This document shows positions 1 through 12,352 of a stretch of DNA of 64,000 bases, piece by piece. The stretch is from the NCBI GenBank assembly GCA_008711295.1, contig VUYV01000180.1, positions 124,001 to 188,000 on the forward strand, written 5' to 3'. The position numbers were made by a program, and so were the translations under genes. The notes under the pieces are model-generated. The model was not told the DNA's origin and made no database searches. It saw only the letters and a program-made list of their open reading frames with translations. How positions within the stretch are numbered: position 1 is the first letter of the stretch; each line of letters starts with the position of its first letter. This DNA comes from Anarhynchus alexandrinus. Lineage: Eukaryota; Chordata; Aves; Charadriiformes; Charadriidae.

Positions 1-370
1 CCCCAACTCTCTCAGCCTGTCCTCACAGCAGAGGTATTCCAGCCCTCTGATCATTTTTGTGGCCCTCCTCTGGACCCACTCCAACAGGTTCATGTCTTTC
101 CTGTGCTGAGGACCCCAGAGCTGGACACAGTACTCCAGGTGGTGCCTCACCGCCGTGGAGTAGAGGGGCAGAATCACCTCCCTTGACCTGTTGGCCACAC
201 TGCAGCTCAGGATATGGTTGGCCTTCTGGGCTGCAAGTGCACATTGTCAGCTCACATCCAGCTTTTCATTCACCAGTACCCCTGAGTCCTTCTCAGCAGG
301 ACTGCTCTCAGTCCCTTTATCCCCCAGCCTGAATTGATACTGGGGGTTGCCCTGACCCAGGTGCATGATC
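1..370 (-). mobile_element. CR1 LINE fragment, cut by window edge
   Basis: Read on the minus strand this is the end of a CR1 ORF2 (reverse transcriptase C-terminal region). It shows the recurring phrases for 'ILPLYSTAV', '[10 protein letters not shown]' and 'RRATKMI' with frame breaks. Similarity fades near 370 and the 3' end lies beyond base 1. The longest open frame (23-244) is in a different register and is not a gene. Degraded, inactive copy. Confidence 0.85.
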
Positions 371-3300
371 AAGCCAGTTTCTGCTCCTGGGCAACATTAT
401 TGGCCATAACCATCATCCTGTGCAGAGATAAGCAATCAGCACGCTGCTACCAGATAAGGCAAGAGCATTTTTCTTTGGGCTGCTGTTCTTTGTTGGGCTT
501 TTGGAACAAGGAAAGAGGGTGAAATAACTCCTTCTCAATTTGCATTGCAACACACCCCATGGAAGTGAGAAATTAGATCAGAAAAAAAAATGTAGGGAGA
601 AATGGGAACTTAGACTCATGGAAAGCAAGAATAGTTCTGGAGATTATGGATCTGGGACAAGGGATCAAAAACAGAACATTTGGACCCACTGAACAAGGAA
701 ATATGTGGGAGAATGAGAAGGAAGCAGGAGAGCCTGGGGCAGGACTGAGGAAAGACTGGTACAAGGAGAGATTAAAGGTGTCACAGAAGAGAGTAGATGA
801 AAGGCATATGTTTACCCTGCCCAAAGCTGAGGAATCTTACCATATCTTTGCTGTCAGCAATGCATGTAAAACCCTCCTGCAATTCCTACACCCTGACCTT
901 GTTCATTTAGAGAGCTACAATCTGCTACTATTGTATTGTGCTACTACTGTGCTATTGTATTGTGCTACTATTGTACTTGGTTTGTTCAATGGAAGATGTT
1001 TGTATGGCAGATGTAATTGTTCCTGGTGATGATCTCTTATTGAGGGCAACTTTGTGTCACACTATGCATTTCTGGAAGGCTTTTTTGGTGTGGTTGGTTT
1101 TGGGTATTTTTAAGAGTCCCAGAATTCCCCCTCTCTCAGACATGCACGTATAGAATTAAAGCATGTGATTAGCCGTAAAGTTGCACATGTTATACTATGG
1201 GGGTGTTGACTTTGCCTGCAGCACCTTTGTAAGGCCTCCTTGCGTGTAAGCACTATGATCCTCCCTTCCATCATCATGATCTAAGTAACACAGGACCGAG
1301 GCATACGTTGTACCTACTCCATTGTACTCCATCTTGCATTTCCAGGTACAGCATCCTGAAATCTTCACCGTATCACACTCTCATGCCAGCCAGCTACTTC
1401 TGAGACTGCCTGCTGCCCTATGACAAGTTCAAAGCATATGTTTCATCTAACAGAAGTCTCTGAGCAGCTAATCCACCATCTTTCTGATCACCTTCCTTAA
1501 GACATTGAGAAATTTAATAAGGACAAACAAAGCTTTCTAAAAAAGGAAGAACAAAAGATCAGGTATAGGCATGGTTTAAACACAATTATTCAAGCCAATG
1601 TGGAGGCTGTATGTTTGTGCATATGGAGGGAGGGCCTGTTGCTCATGGTCTCGGAATCAGGTGTTGAGGAGTATTCAGGATATTTTTGCATCTCATCTTC
1701 TTCCAAATTGTTCCAGTTGTTTTACTGAGGCTTTGACAGCATTGCCAGTTATGAATTTTGAACTTAGCAGGTCTTAAGGATCCTTTCCTCCCTGAATAAA
1801 GACAGATCCTTAGAAATGATGAGCAGCCTTCTCTGCCCACCCAAACCATCAGGAATAAATGGAGCAAAATTTGTTTCCAGACACAAGACCAATGCATCCT
1901 GCTAGTGACAAAGCGAGAAGCAACAGTTACAGCTTCCTGAGAGAATGGATGTTTCAGTACATTAAATGGTCCAATTTTAAACATGAGGTCCCCTGCATAG
2001 CTAAGGGTCTCTTCACTCCCCCCCTACATCCTTTCTAGACAGCCAAGTTTGGCATGTTCCACACTGGGGTTTCTCTCTGCCATCCATTCTATAACACTCC
2101 ACACCTGGGCTGCCCCTTAATTGATAATGTAATTATCAGCATAGTCATATTACTTCACACTAAGCATTTTCAACCATTTATCACAATGTTGATCTTTATT
2201 TTAAATATAAATCAGGCAATCATTTATGTCTTTTATGTTCTTTGTATTTATTCAAGAATATTTAACTGTAGACAAAAGGTGACTTATTCATTATTCATCC
2301 TGAACAAGGCAAGTATGGCAATTTGAAAAGCCTGACATTTGAGCTTTTTGCCAACACTAGCAAAATTATATCCTTCCCATTGTAAATCAATGAAGTAGAA
2401 TCATTGTGCACAAAAGAATTAAATTGCCTTGTCACTTTAATAAGGCCACCTTATATACAACCTTCAACCAATGCCATTGTGCAGAAAAAGGGTGCATCCT
2501 TTGCCTCAGCTGCCTCAGATCTCAGTAGGCTTTCCAATTAAATGAACATCCTCTTAGTCTTTCACTCCACTCCACTCTTTCTCTTTTTTGAGAGGCGATG
2601 TCAGAATGTCAGAGGCATAACTTGCTATCAGTGGCATGCACACATCAATGCGAATTAACTTCCTCCAACTCCTGCTTTCTTTTGGCAGCCTTTTTAACTT
2701 ATTTGTCAATTCCAAAATGACGGAACTCCAAGAAAGGGGATTTTTTTTTTTAATTGTTTACTGGGCTTAGATAAAAGCTGCAAAGAGCTATCTGCAAAAC
2801 AAGAAAACTACACAAACGTGAGAATCCTTTGCCGGCAATGTAGATAATGTAAAATGGCAAAGAAACAACGTGTCCAATCAAGCAGAACACAAGTGGCACG
2901 CGCCAGAAAGAGGACAACTTTGTGTGTTCTCACTTCACAGGCTAGGACCCTGTTATTACAATCAGACCTGATTTTTCCCATCTAACACCCCTTGGATGTG
3001 TTTCACCCTGAGAGTAGAAACCTTTAACCAGCCATTTCCAGGCTTTTAAATGACTATCCAGAACAGCTCTTTCCTAAGTCAACAACAGACGTCTGCCTAT
3101 AATAGCCGTAGGCCTGCCCCTGCCCTTCAATCAGAGCCTGCGGAGGTTGAAAGAGTAACTTCAGCCTGGATTTTTCTGGGAATCGGAGAAACTAAAACAA
3201 TGAAACAAAGCTGTGCACGCCAGCAGCCGGAACACAGCAACGGGAGCGAGTCTTGATATTTCAAAACATTCTCAAAAGTCTGCAGCTTTGCAATTGTTTT

Positions 3301-4979
3301 GGAGTCTCAATATTTTGTCCTGTTTTGATAGTTAACTGAAAGGTGCACGGTAAAGAAAAAAAACCCATGTAAGTATAGAAACAGCGACAATATTCTTGAT
3401 GTTGTTAACATTTCGAGTTTAGTCAGAAAATGTTAATAACAAATGACCTTTTTCTGAAGGGTATTTTAAGGAGACCAAGCAATTTTCTGTAATGTGGTTA
3501 CCATAGTGATTGGCACTTTAAAAAGACCAGAAAAAAAAAAAAGAAAAAGAAAAAGATGTACATCTGTAATCAACCAGCTACTGCAACAACAAATGGTCTG
3601 ATAAAGCAACACTTTGAGTTTAATTCCAAGCCGGAAAGATACTGGCTTTTGAAGTTAAGCATAAAAGAAACTATTTATGGGTGGAAAATAGGTCCTCTAG
3701 TAACTATTACAGAGCATTTGTGATGACTCAGAAGGGATTTTCCTTGAAAAATACATTAGTGCACAATAGATCAATTTTTTTCTTAGAAACTACTTCATCA
3801 TCTGTACCGTCCTGAGTCATTCAGAAAAAGAGCTCAGCAAGCACCTGGGGATGGCTAATAGGAAATTCTGTCTCCCCCACTCACTGTCTCCTGCCTTTCC
3901 CAGAGCGTACCTGGAAAATGAGCAGTTAAAAGAAGTGCTACAGTTTTAAACATTTCTGCAACTAGACTTACAAACCAACAGTGCAAGTGGTCCAGCCTAC
4001 CTGTCCAGGTAAGGTCGGTGATCACCACAGAGTATTTAAGGACAGGAACTTCAAATCACTCATTATACAGAACATATGATTTGACATTTAACCCCAAAAT
4101 TAGAGTTTTAAAACTTCAGCCACCTTCCTGATTCTCTTCACTGCTGCTTGACCCTGAGCAAACACCATGGACATCCCATTTTCCACAAGAGGTTTCCCTG
4201 GAAGCCTAACGTGACAAGTCTGCCCTTAGTCAGAGAAGCCTTTGCCATGGCAAGATGTTGCAGCCTGAAACCACGGAATGCCCAGGACCATATATCCTTC
4301 CTTCATAACCTTCAAGGCTTGGGACACATCTAAGAAGCCCCAGCACGGCAGTGCCAAATATTAAGTGACTTTTTGCTTTGTTTTAAAGCATCTTTAACCA
4401 AAGTATAAAAGCAGAAGAATGACCCTCTTCTAATTGTTAGCAATGCAGCACAGAACAATAAACAGAGCTTAGCAGCTCACCTTCATGGACAGGCGTTGGG
4501 CTAGTTCTCAGCTGGGATGTCCCACAGCAAGGCGTTAGATCCAAGGCTCACCTTGGGAAGTCAGTTCAGCTTTTCCCTGTGTTCAGTTGAAGGCATTCCT
4601 TGGGCTACTCTTTGGTCTGGGTCTCCTCCTGCAGCACCATCAGATGATGGGCAGCCCAGAGGGAGGTTCTTCTCACTTGGTCTGGAACACCTGGAAGTGC
4701 CATGCTCAAATTTGTGTTGGCCACCTCCAGCTTCCTTTATAACCAAGAGAGACAGGCATGTACGCAGAGCAATTTACCTAACTAAAATTAGTCTGAGATG
4801 CAATCAGTTAAGTTATAAAGCTTGCTTGCACACCCACAAAGGAACACAGAGAAACAATGGCAGTTGGAAGCACCCAAATAGTAGCTTGCCTGGCAACTCA
4901 GAGGCCCATCAAAGATCCACCTCCACAAGCCCAGAGAAGCACAGAGGCAAAACACTGAGCAAGGGGAACCCAAATTAGG
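371..4979. other. Non-coding flanking DNA, no gene seen
   Basis: AT-rich unique sequence. Open frames here (for example 646-1029 plus and 4517-4978 plus) have no recognisable motifs, no convincing splice context and composition like their surroundings. I see a short irregular minisatellite at 923-975 and homopolymer A or T runs near 2735-2755 and 3530-3555. Nothing else can be supported. Confidence 0.6.
923..975. repeat. Irregular TGCTAYTRTTGTAT minisatellite
   Basis: About four imperfect units of a TGCTACTATTGTATTG-like motif lie back to back, some truncated to 11-13 bases. They are directly visible as repeated 'gctact' and 'attgtattgtg' blocks. Likely a slippage product with no coding role. 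Confidence 0.7.
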
Positions 4980-5745
4980 GACTGAGAGGAAAGGAAAACC
5001 ATGTCTGTGCCCCTCCAACAGCTGTCCCAGGAGATCTTCAGCCACATTATCCAGGAGGGAAACCCAGAAAGATGGGTCACTGCCTGAGCACCTTTTGGAC
5101 TGAGGGGGATTGCTGCCTAGGGGTGGGACACATTATGGGATTCAGGAGAATAGTATTTTAGGATTTCCCAGGACTTACTAAGGGATGCTTAGGGCAGGAG
5201 CCACATGTGGAGAAGGGAGGCATCCAGGGCATTTGGGAAAGAAAAAAATGTGGGAAAACAGAGGGATAAGCAGACAAAATGGGACAGATGCATGTAAATA
5301 GGGAGCTGGGTTGTACGATGAGTTGTCCATGCGCTTTGCCTGGTCAGCCCAGTCTGTCCTGTCTCCTTATTAAATATCTTTCTAACTCTTCTGTGGGTGT
5401 GGGGTCTCTGTTCTGTGTGCACGTGTGTGTTACAGGGTTTGAGTGCAGCATCCAGAGCGGGACCTCGGGTCACAGGGACGCGTGTGTCCATGGTGGCAGC
5501 AGCTGCAGCGAGTGTGGGTGTGATGGTGAGTGTGTGCGCAAAGCAAAGGTACCTGTGAGTAGGTGAAATGGTCTGGGAGCCAGGTCTGTGTGTCTGTCCG
5601 CCTGTTTGACTGTCTCTAAGGGTGAGACCATGGGAGGAGCGGGCTATGGGTGGGACCAGGGGAGTCCCACTAGCTGCCAGAGGAACGGTGGGGTGTGGGG
5701 GTCTCAAGGAGCAAGACTCACGTGTGTGTGTTTGGGTCTAAGGGT
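4980..5745 (+). mobile_element. Probable solo LTR of an avian endogenous retrovirus (remnant)
   Basis: The stretch has LTR character: a purine-rich left part ('ggggattgctgcctaggggtg'), then CTCCTTATTAAATATCTTTC (about 5363-5382), then a GT-rich part from about 5390, as after a polyadenylation site. I recall similar sequence from avian ERV LTRs but cannot name the family. No gag, pol or env frame adjoins it and I could not find target-site duplications, so both borders are approximate. Open frames inside (5189-5707 minus, 5279-5566 plus) are by-products. Confidence 0.45.
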
Positions 5746-8404
5746 GGAATATGACAGGATAGACAAATTCGAGCTTTCTGAAGTGAGGAAAAAAAAAGTC
5801 ATGATAGAGTCTTTGTATTTTTTGAAATGTGGTAAGGCCCGAATTTTAGGCAGCAAAGCTCAAAACTATCCTCCAGAATTATCATTTCAACTCATGCACG
5901 GCCAGTTTCCAAAAGCATAGAAATACCTGATGTCCAAGGGGAGGGGAGGGGAGGAGAGGGGAGGGGAGGAGAGATCCCTTTGACCACAGACTGGGATTTC
6001 TGAATCTTACTTATGACTTTTTTCTCCCTTCATGTCAGCACAAATATTTATAAAGGTCAGAAGAGGAGGATCCTGGGCTAGACTGCAAGGACACTAAAGG
6101 AAAAACAGGAACACTAGCGGGACAGAGCTTTATAGCAACAGAAGATCAGCAGATTTATAGACAAGGGATTGGCCTAAGGAGGGAAGTCTGGGGTCACAGA
6201 TAATAAAAATTATCACTGTTGGCAGTAAATACGATGTGCAAGCCAAAGACAGTACTGGAGCCCCAGAAACAGCACAATTTACTTTTCTAGGAGGAGTTTG
6301 GCCTTTGAAGTAGGCTCTTAGACCTAATCTCTCTTTAATAGCCTTGTCAGGGATGAAGAGGCATCTCACATGAAAAGTGATTTACGAATCAGAAATGTTA
6401 AAAGGCAGTTTCTGCAGTGGTTCACAGAATGAAAAAACATACAGGAGAAACATACACCTTCAACTGCTAATATTTAAAAAATATAATGTGTACAATAAAT
6501 AGGACTGTTGAAAATGAGAGGATGAAAGAAAAGGAAGACAAAAGTAGCCACGTTACAACAGCAATTTACAGGGTTTTAATTTAGCCTGTGTCTGTGACAG
6601 TGTTTTCAAATATGCACACAGGAGCAAAAATATCTCTATTTGCTTCCAATGACCACCAAAAAAAAAAGGTAGGTTGAGAGCCTCTTCTTTTTTTTACTAA
6701 AGTTTGTGCCATTAATTGTTATTGCAGATCTTTCGGCTTATGGGAGGCAGAAAGAGAATGCTTGGAATAAGTTGGGAGCTTTTTTTGTTCATTTGTTTTG
6801 AAAAAGGAAAATGGTGAAGCCTTCAGGAGATGAGAAGAAGGAGTGCCAACACAGGAGGCAGCATGGGAGAAGGCACCAAAATAATTCACCATACTCCAGA
6901 ACCACACCTGAGTGTGCAAGAACCACAAAATCCCACTCCATAATAAGAGAGGCTGGCTGAGCATTCACAGAGTGACCTCGGAGGGGCAGGAAAGGGGACG
7001 GAAATGAAACTCTACCTGTGGTACTTTTCGCCTTACAAATCCTGGAATATATTCAATATCATAAGATCACCATCTTGATCAACACAAAAGAGTCTAAGCA
7101 GGATTGAAGAGCAGATGTTCTCTAGAGAAGAGACACCACACTGAAATCATGTGTCTGACCTGAAGGCATTAGAGATACCATCAAACATGGGTTGTCCCCT
7201 CTTGACATTCCATCAAGGTAACATTTGTGGGCAAAGATAACATCTTTTATAACACATAAAGAAAGAGAAGAGCTTTTAAGCACATAAACCCTTCTTCAGG
7301 TCTGAAGAAGCAGCACACTTCAGGCTAATGACAGAATGAGAACAATACCTGTGAGTTTAAATTAAGTGTGTTAATTAAATAGTTACAAGCAGTTGGTACC
7401 CGTGGAGCAGAGGGAGGCTGTTAGCAGAAGTGGAAGCCTGAGGCAAAGGGGGAAAAAAGGCGAATATTGCCTGTGGAAGGCAAATACCATAACAGCAGTA
7501 CAGTGCAGCAAAAATTAAGATGTGGAGAAGCCCAGATGTGGAGGAGCCCAGTTTGTTGCCAATATTTGGGTTAATTTGTGTAACAGGAAGAATAACTTCA
7601 GTCACTGTTGAGTCACAAGCAAACAGCAAGACACCCAGACTTTCCACAGCCCCACAGCTCGCACCCCCAAGCATTTCTAACACCAACAGAAGGTGTTATA
7701 ACCAAGTTCACAACTTCTTCCCTCATACAGGATTCCTCCACAATCTTTGGTGTAATAAATATCCATCTCACTCTATATTTTCATAAATTTAAAACAAACA
7801 AACAACAAACCCAGAGCCTCTGCCTTTATGAGTACTAAAGGCCCCTAAAGAAGATACGTATTACCACAGGATCAAAATCACTAACACAATTCCCTCACAA
7901 ATCCCAGAGAGCTTTATTTAATAGGGTCACTTTACAGTGGTGACCAGTATCGTATAGACAAATGTCTTTTATGAATGAATAAGGAAAACCAGAATATTTT
8001 TAGTAGATTTTATTTGTGTTAGGAGTATTTTAGGAACTATGCAGATGGCAGTCACTGTGACAGTCAGAAGAAGGTTCAAAATGCTTTTTTGACAGGACAA
8101 GAAGGAGATGTGTTAGAGAAGAGAACAAGATTTTTATGAATAAAAGGGAAAGAAATAAATATACTCAGAAAAATTATGGAAGAGGTTTGTAAAAATGTAG
8201 AGCAGGCATGTTTTCTTCAAACAAGAGAAAGTTAAGCTGGATCAGTGTGAGAAGCTTGGACAAATAATGAAGAATTAAATAAAAAAAAGGTGTAATGCCA
8301 TAGATAGGAAAGGATTTTTAAAGAGATATATTAAAATGAAGAGAGTAGCTGTGTGGGAGTGGGTAATGGGATAAAATGAACCTCAGAAAGGGGAAAATTA
8401 CTGA
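5746..8404. other. Non-coding flanking DNA, no gene seen
   Basis: Unique AT-rich sequence with a G-rich simple repeat at 5938-5973. Open frames are short and motif-free. No RNA gene or mobile element recognised. Confidence 0.6.
5938..5973 (+). repeat. (GGGGA)n simple repeat, G-quadruplex prone
   Basis: About seven GGGGA or GGAGA units in a row on the plus strand. With five or more runs of four G separated by one A, the plus strand could fold into a G-quadruplex. No gene is next to it. Confidence 0.85.
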
Positions 8405-8825
8405 CCTGTGACTCGTTAGCCTGAAGAACCTGAAGCCTGAAGGTTTGTCTAGTTTGGAGGAAAGGATGCTGAGGGGCGACCTCATAGCTCTCCGCAGCTT
8501 CCTGAGGAGGGGAAGTGGAGAGGGAGGTGCTGAGCTCTTCTCCCTGGTATCTAACGACAGGACGTGTGGGAATGGCTCAAAGCTGTGCCAGGGGAGGTTT
8601 AGACTGGACATTAGGAAGCATTTCCTTACCAAGAGGGTGGTCAAACACAGGAAAGGGCTTCCTAGAGAGGCAGTGGATGCCCCAAGCCTGTCAGTGTTTA
8701 AGAGACATTGGGGCAATGCCCTTAATACCATGCTTTAACTTTTGGTCAGGCAGTTGGACTGGATGATCGCTGTAGGTCCCTTCCAATTGAAATTGTCTGT
8801 GTTACGCTGTGCTATTATAACCATA
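8405..8825 (+). mobile_element. CR1 LINE 3' fragment
   Basis: Plus-strand CR1 tail. It includes 'gaggggcgacctcatagctctc', 'aggtttagactggacattaggaagcatttc', 'gtggtcaaacacaggaaagggcttcc' and the 3'-terminal 'ggactggatgatcgctgtaggtcccttccaa'. The reading frame corresponding to ORF2 is broken. 5'-truncated as usual for CR1. Confidence 0.9.
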
Positions 8826-9402
8826 CAAGTGAGGAACTTATCTTTGCTCAACAGATTACAATTAAAGAGTGGAGAAAAGGCATCTGACACACAGTTTAGG
8901 GTAGTTCAGGAGCAGCAGTCAAAGTAAACTGCAACGGTCATGTTTCCGTCTTCAGGTTACAGCATTGTAGGCTTCCTGGCTCCAACCCGATGCTCGCATT
9001 TTGTTTTTTCTTTCCCTAATTCCTTTTTCTTTGCGAAACAAGTGCGAAATACACACATATGCGTATGCATGGGCTTCAGGGTCCATTTCTGAGAATTGGG
9101 TTATTTCATGTCGTGTAAAATTTACTTCTCTACATTTCCCCATTTATTTTTGTTTACTCACTGTGGATGTAGCAGGTTCATGCTGAGTGCAGAGAAGATG
9201 GTGTGTGGTGTTGCTTCTGCTGGCACAGGGCACCTTTAACTCGGACTCAGTACGAGGCTTTTCTGAAAGAATTATTGTGCAGGGAAATGGGTATGGTTTT
9301 TCATAGAAAACTATTTGCCAAAAAGCGCTGCTTCACTGGGGCTGCTCAGAGTTTCACATCCCGATTGAATTGGGTGAATAGTTTTGGCTGAAAGAGGTAA
9401 AA
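8826..9402. other. Non-coding spacer between two CR1 copies
   Basis: Unique sequence. A frame ending at 9391 (opening near 9176) is rich in Cys near its start (WCCFCW) and basic residues later, but it has no family match that I know and no clear splice sites. I do not call it a gene. Confidence 0.5.
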
Positions 9403-10115
9403 ACACAGAATCACAGAATTTTCAGAGTTGGAAGGGACCTCTAGAGATCATCTAGTCCAACTCCCCTGCCAAAGCAGGATTGCCCAGAGCACATTACTCA
9501 GGACTGCATCCAGGTGGGTCTTGAAAATCTCCAGAGAAGGGGACTCCACAACCTCCCTGGGCAGCCTGTGCCAGTGCTCTGTCACCCTAACCGTAAAGAA
9601 GTTTTTCCGTGTGTTGGAACAGAACTTCCTATGTTCCAACTTGTGCCTATTGCCCCTCATCCTGTCACTGGGAACCACTGAAAAGAGTCTGGCTCCATCC
9701 TCCTTCAACCCACCCTTTAGATATTTGTAAGCAGTAATAAGGTCTCCCCTCAGCCTTCTCTTCTCCAGGCTGAAGAGTCCCAGCTCTCTCAGCCTTTCCT
9801 CATAAGGGAGATGCTCCAATCCCTCAGTCATCTTGGTTGCCCTTCGCTGGACTCTCTCCAGCAGTTCCCTGTCCCTCTTGAACTGGGGAGCCCAAAACTG
9901 GACACAGTATTCCAGTTGTGGCCTCACCAGTGCCGAGTAGAGGGGGAGAATGACCTCCCTCGACCTACTGGCCACACTCTTCCCTATGCAGCCCAGGATT
10001 CCATTGGCCTTTTTGGCGACAAGGGCACATTGCTGGCTCATTGACAACTTACTATCTACCAGGACCCCCAAATCCTTCTCCTCAGAGCTACTTCCACACA
10101 CATGATGTTTTTTAA
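9403..10115 (-). mobile_element. CR1 LINE, 3' 700 bases with long open ORF2 tail
   Basis: The 3' end is at the left ('cacagaatcacagaattttcagagttggaaggg', the terminal CR1 motif) and the element runs rightwards into ORF2. The minus-strand frame 10137-9448 is open for 229 codons and carries the CR1 C-terminal signatures [50 protein letters not shown] and [10 protein letters not shown]. It lacks the catalytic reverse transcriptase core, which lies 5' of the truncation. The intact frame suggests a younger insertion than the other copies here. Confidence 0.93.
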
Positions 10116-11104
10116 TGCTTGATTCAAATGACCTCATAATAAAACATCACAGTGTTTCAGGGTGGGTTTGTAGAGCAGTGCAGGTGCTGTCTGTGCAGGG
10201 AGGATGCGGTGGTCTTTTTCTCCTCTCCTGTGTGATAACCCAGCAACTCGGGAATTTGCCGGCTGGCACGGACAGAGGGTTCAAACCTTACTTGTCCTGA
10301 TGCAAGTGAGTCTGTAAAGCAGGGATGGGAATTCCATGACCCTTCACCTTGGTGGTGTAAGCAAATGTAGAATGTAAAAATGCTTCATATCTTATTTAAA
10401 TACTATATTCAGGTACTTAATTCCTTTATGTTAAATAAAATGTGCTTTAAGGTGCCTTTGTGACCTTGCCAGTGTTCCAGCAGTCAAACTCCAGTGTTTT
10501 TTTAAAATGTCATGGCAGTTAAGATAACAGTATTATTACTATTTCTAAAGATTCATTTGGAGGCTTTTTTATTTGGCATCCTACCTTTTAGCATAAATTT
10601 TCATTATTTTTTCCTCAATGAGCAAGGCTGAAAAGTTTGACTTTTTGGAGGGTTTGAAAGGTAGAATTATTTTTCAGATTGCAGAAAAAAATAAAAAATC
10701 TTGTACAAGGTGAAAACATGATTTCTCTGCATGTTTGTTTCTGTGCATATCTCAAAGGAATTGTTCAGTTCTTAATTTTCTGTTTACAATAATTACCCTG
10801 CTGCAAGTCAAAGGTGGAGACTAGACTCTTCATTTAAGGGAAACTAAGAAGTCTCAGCTAAGGGTCTAAACTACCCATATCTGTTCCAACAGTACCCTAT
10901 GAGTTTCTCTGGCTTGTGAAAAGGCAACACACGTTGGTAGAGACAAGCTGTTCCTGCAATACCTAATATTAACCACGTCACCAAATGTGTGCTGTCCATG
11001 CCACTGCTGCATGTCATCTGCAGGCTGCTGCCGTCGTTATTTAAAGAAGGTGGAAGAAATAACGTTGAGGAGTTGTAGATGACAAAGTGCAATTGTTTTT
11101 TAGC
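10116..11104. other. Non-coding flanking DNA
   Basis: Unique AT-rich sequence. There is a pseudo-exon-like stretch near 10198-10309 (acceptor TGTGCAG, donor CAA|GTGAGT) but its only open phase does not fit the next candidate exon at 11104. No recognised gene or repeat. Confidence 0.5.
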
Positions 11105-11114
11105 CTATGTGAAG

Positions 11115-11173
11115 ATGCTCGACAGCTTGATAATGCTTGTTGTGGTCATCTTCTTTGTATTTATGTACAGCAG
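11115..11173 (+). CDS. Candidate exon 1 of a 39-residue membrane micropeptide
   Basis: ATG at 11115 in an A-at-minus-3 context opens 19 codons plus two bases, ending at a consensus donor CAG|GTGAGTG (11174). The product begins MLDSL and is followed by a strongly hydrophobic run (IMLVVVIFFVFMY), which reads as a single transmembrane helix. A plausible acceptor (TTGTTTTTTAG, ending at 11103) lies just upstream and the frame stays open back to it. The phase fits exactly the exon proposed at 12293. I do not recognise the family. It could be chance. Confidence 0.3.
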
Positions 11174-12292
11174 GTGAGTGCTTTTACTCTATAAAGAAAA
11201 TGTAATTCTATTGACTTTGACAAAATTGAATTAATACCATGTATAACTTGATTTCAAGTTTATAGGGGCTTTCACAGATATTGGACTTCTTTTTTTAAAA
11301 ATTTATTTATTTATTTATCTTTCCCCAGCAACATCTGTGTTGTCTGCCCCAGGAATACAGAATGAAGGTAGGGGATGAGAATTACCTGCGTGGTGAGCCA
11401 CAACACAGCTATTTTGAGTATCCTGCCCTATAAGCTTGGATGGTGATTTGATGCGACCAACTCCTTTCAGCCGTGGAAAAAGGATGACAGGCTGATTATA
11501 ACTTTATCCCACTGAAGGGAGGGTTTGAGAAAAATGAATTGTGCCCTTTTTGGACAGGCCTGAGCTGTTTTGGCAGCTGGTTCCTGTCCTGACAGTGCAG
11601 TTCAGCTACAATTAAGACATCTAAATGTAGGCACCTTTGTGTGTCAAAGCTCTCCTGATAGCAAGTCAGTATAATCTGTGGAGCCTAGAGACCCATCCAG
11701 CCATTTAATGTCTGCTTTAGGGGGTGACCTGAACCTTGCTCTGGGCTCCCATTACTCTGCTGATTGGTGGAACTCCATCCAGTTATCTAAATATAAGCAT
11801 ATCTTGCCAAATTTGGTGCTCTAGGGTATTAAGACATCTGTCAGCCTCATGCAATGCTGTGGCTTGTCTTGTTGCTATTCATGCAATTTATATTATCATA
11901 AATAGGCTAAACTTGTTCATGTTTATATAAGCTATGAGTTAGATTTCAAAGTTGTGTAGAGATTGTGTAGAGCAAGGGCAGTCCAATACATCCATGCAAG
12001 ACCACAGGAGGTGGACACAGACTTCTCAGCTCTCGATGCCAGACTTTCATGGTGGAAGAGGTAGCTCCTGCCCTACCACTTCCTCCCACGCGGATGTGGA
12101 GACAATTTCTTTGTCTAGCTCTGGCCTTTAATTGTAGATGGTGGAGGGTCACATGCACTCAGTCTTCAGCCCATGTCTTGCCTGAAGGCAGCTCTCCTAG
12201 CCCACTCTGGTCTACTTACACACTAAAGTGTTAGAAGCAAAGGTTAGTGAGGAGGCTCTTACTCCTCTAACAGTGTTGTCGTTTTTTTGCAG
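11174..12292 (+). other. Intron of the candidate micropeptide gene
   Basis: Bounded by GTGAGTG on the left and a pyrimidine-rich acceptor (GTCGTTTTTTTGCAG) on the right. It contains a (TTTA)n-type run near 11302-11320 and otherwise unique sequence. It is an intron only if the flanking exons are real. Confidence 0.3.
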
Positions 12293-12352
12293 AAGGCCCA
12301 AAGATGGTGTAGGAAAAATCAAAAAAGAAATTAAGAATTCCACTGGTAATTA
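12293..12352 (+). CDS. Candidate exon 2 of the membrane micropeptide
   Basis: After the acceptor at 12291-12292 the first base completes the split codon of exon 1 (AG+A = Arg). The frame then gives a basic, hydrophilic tail (RPKDGVGKIKKEIKNSTGN) and a TAA stop at 12350-12352. A hydrophobic helix followed by a cluster of Lys and Arg is the usual topology for a small single-pass protein with a cytosolic tail. GTAATT just before the stop could also act as a donor. Evidence is limited to splice signals, phase and hydropathy. Confidence 0.3.

Noticed and set aside
9176..9391. Frame with a WCCFCW motif, considered as a trefoil-like exon of a TEX29-type gene
   Set aside because: Cysteine spacing does not fit the trefoil pattern (six residues, not three or four, before the CC) and no acceptor or donor was seen.
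10198..10309. Possible exon (GTGCAG acceptor, CAA|GTGAGT donor) before the micropeptide candidate
   Set aside because: Its only open phase ends in phase 0, whereas the exon at 11104 needs phase 1, so they cannot join in frame.
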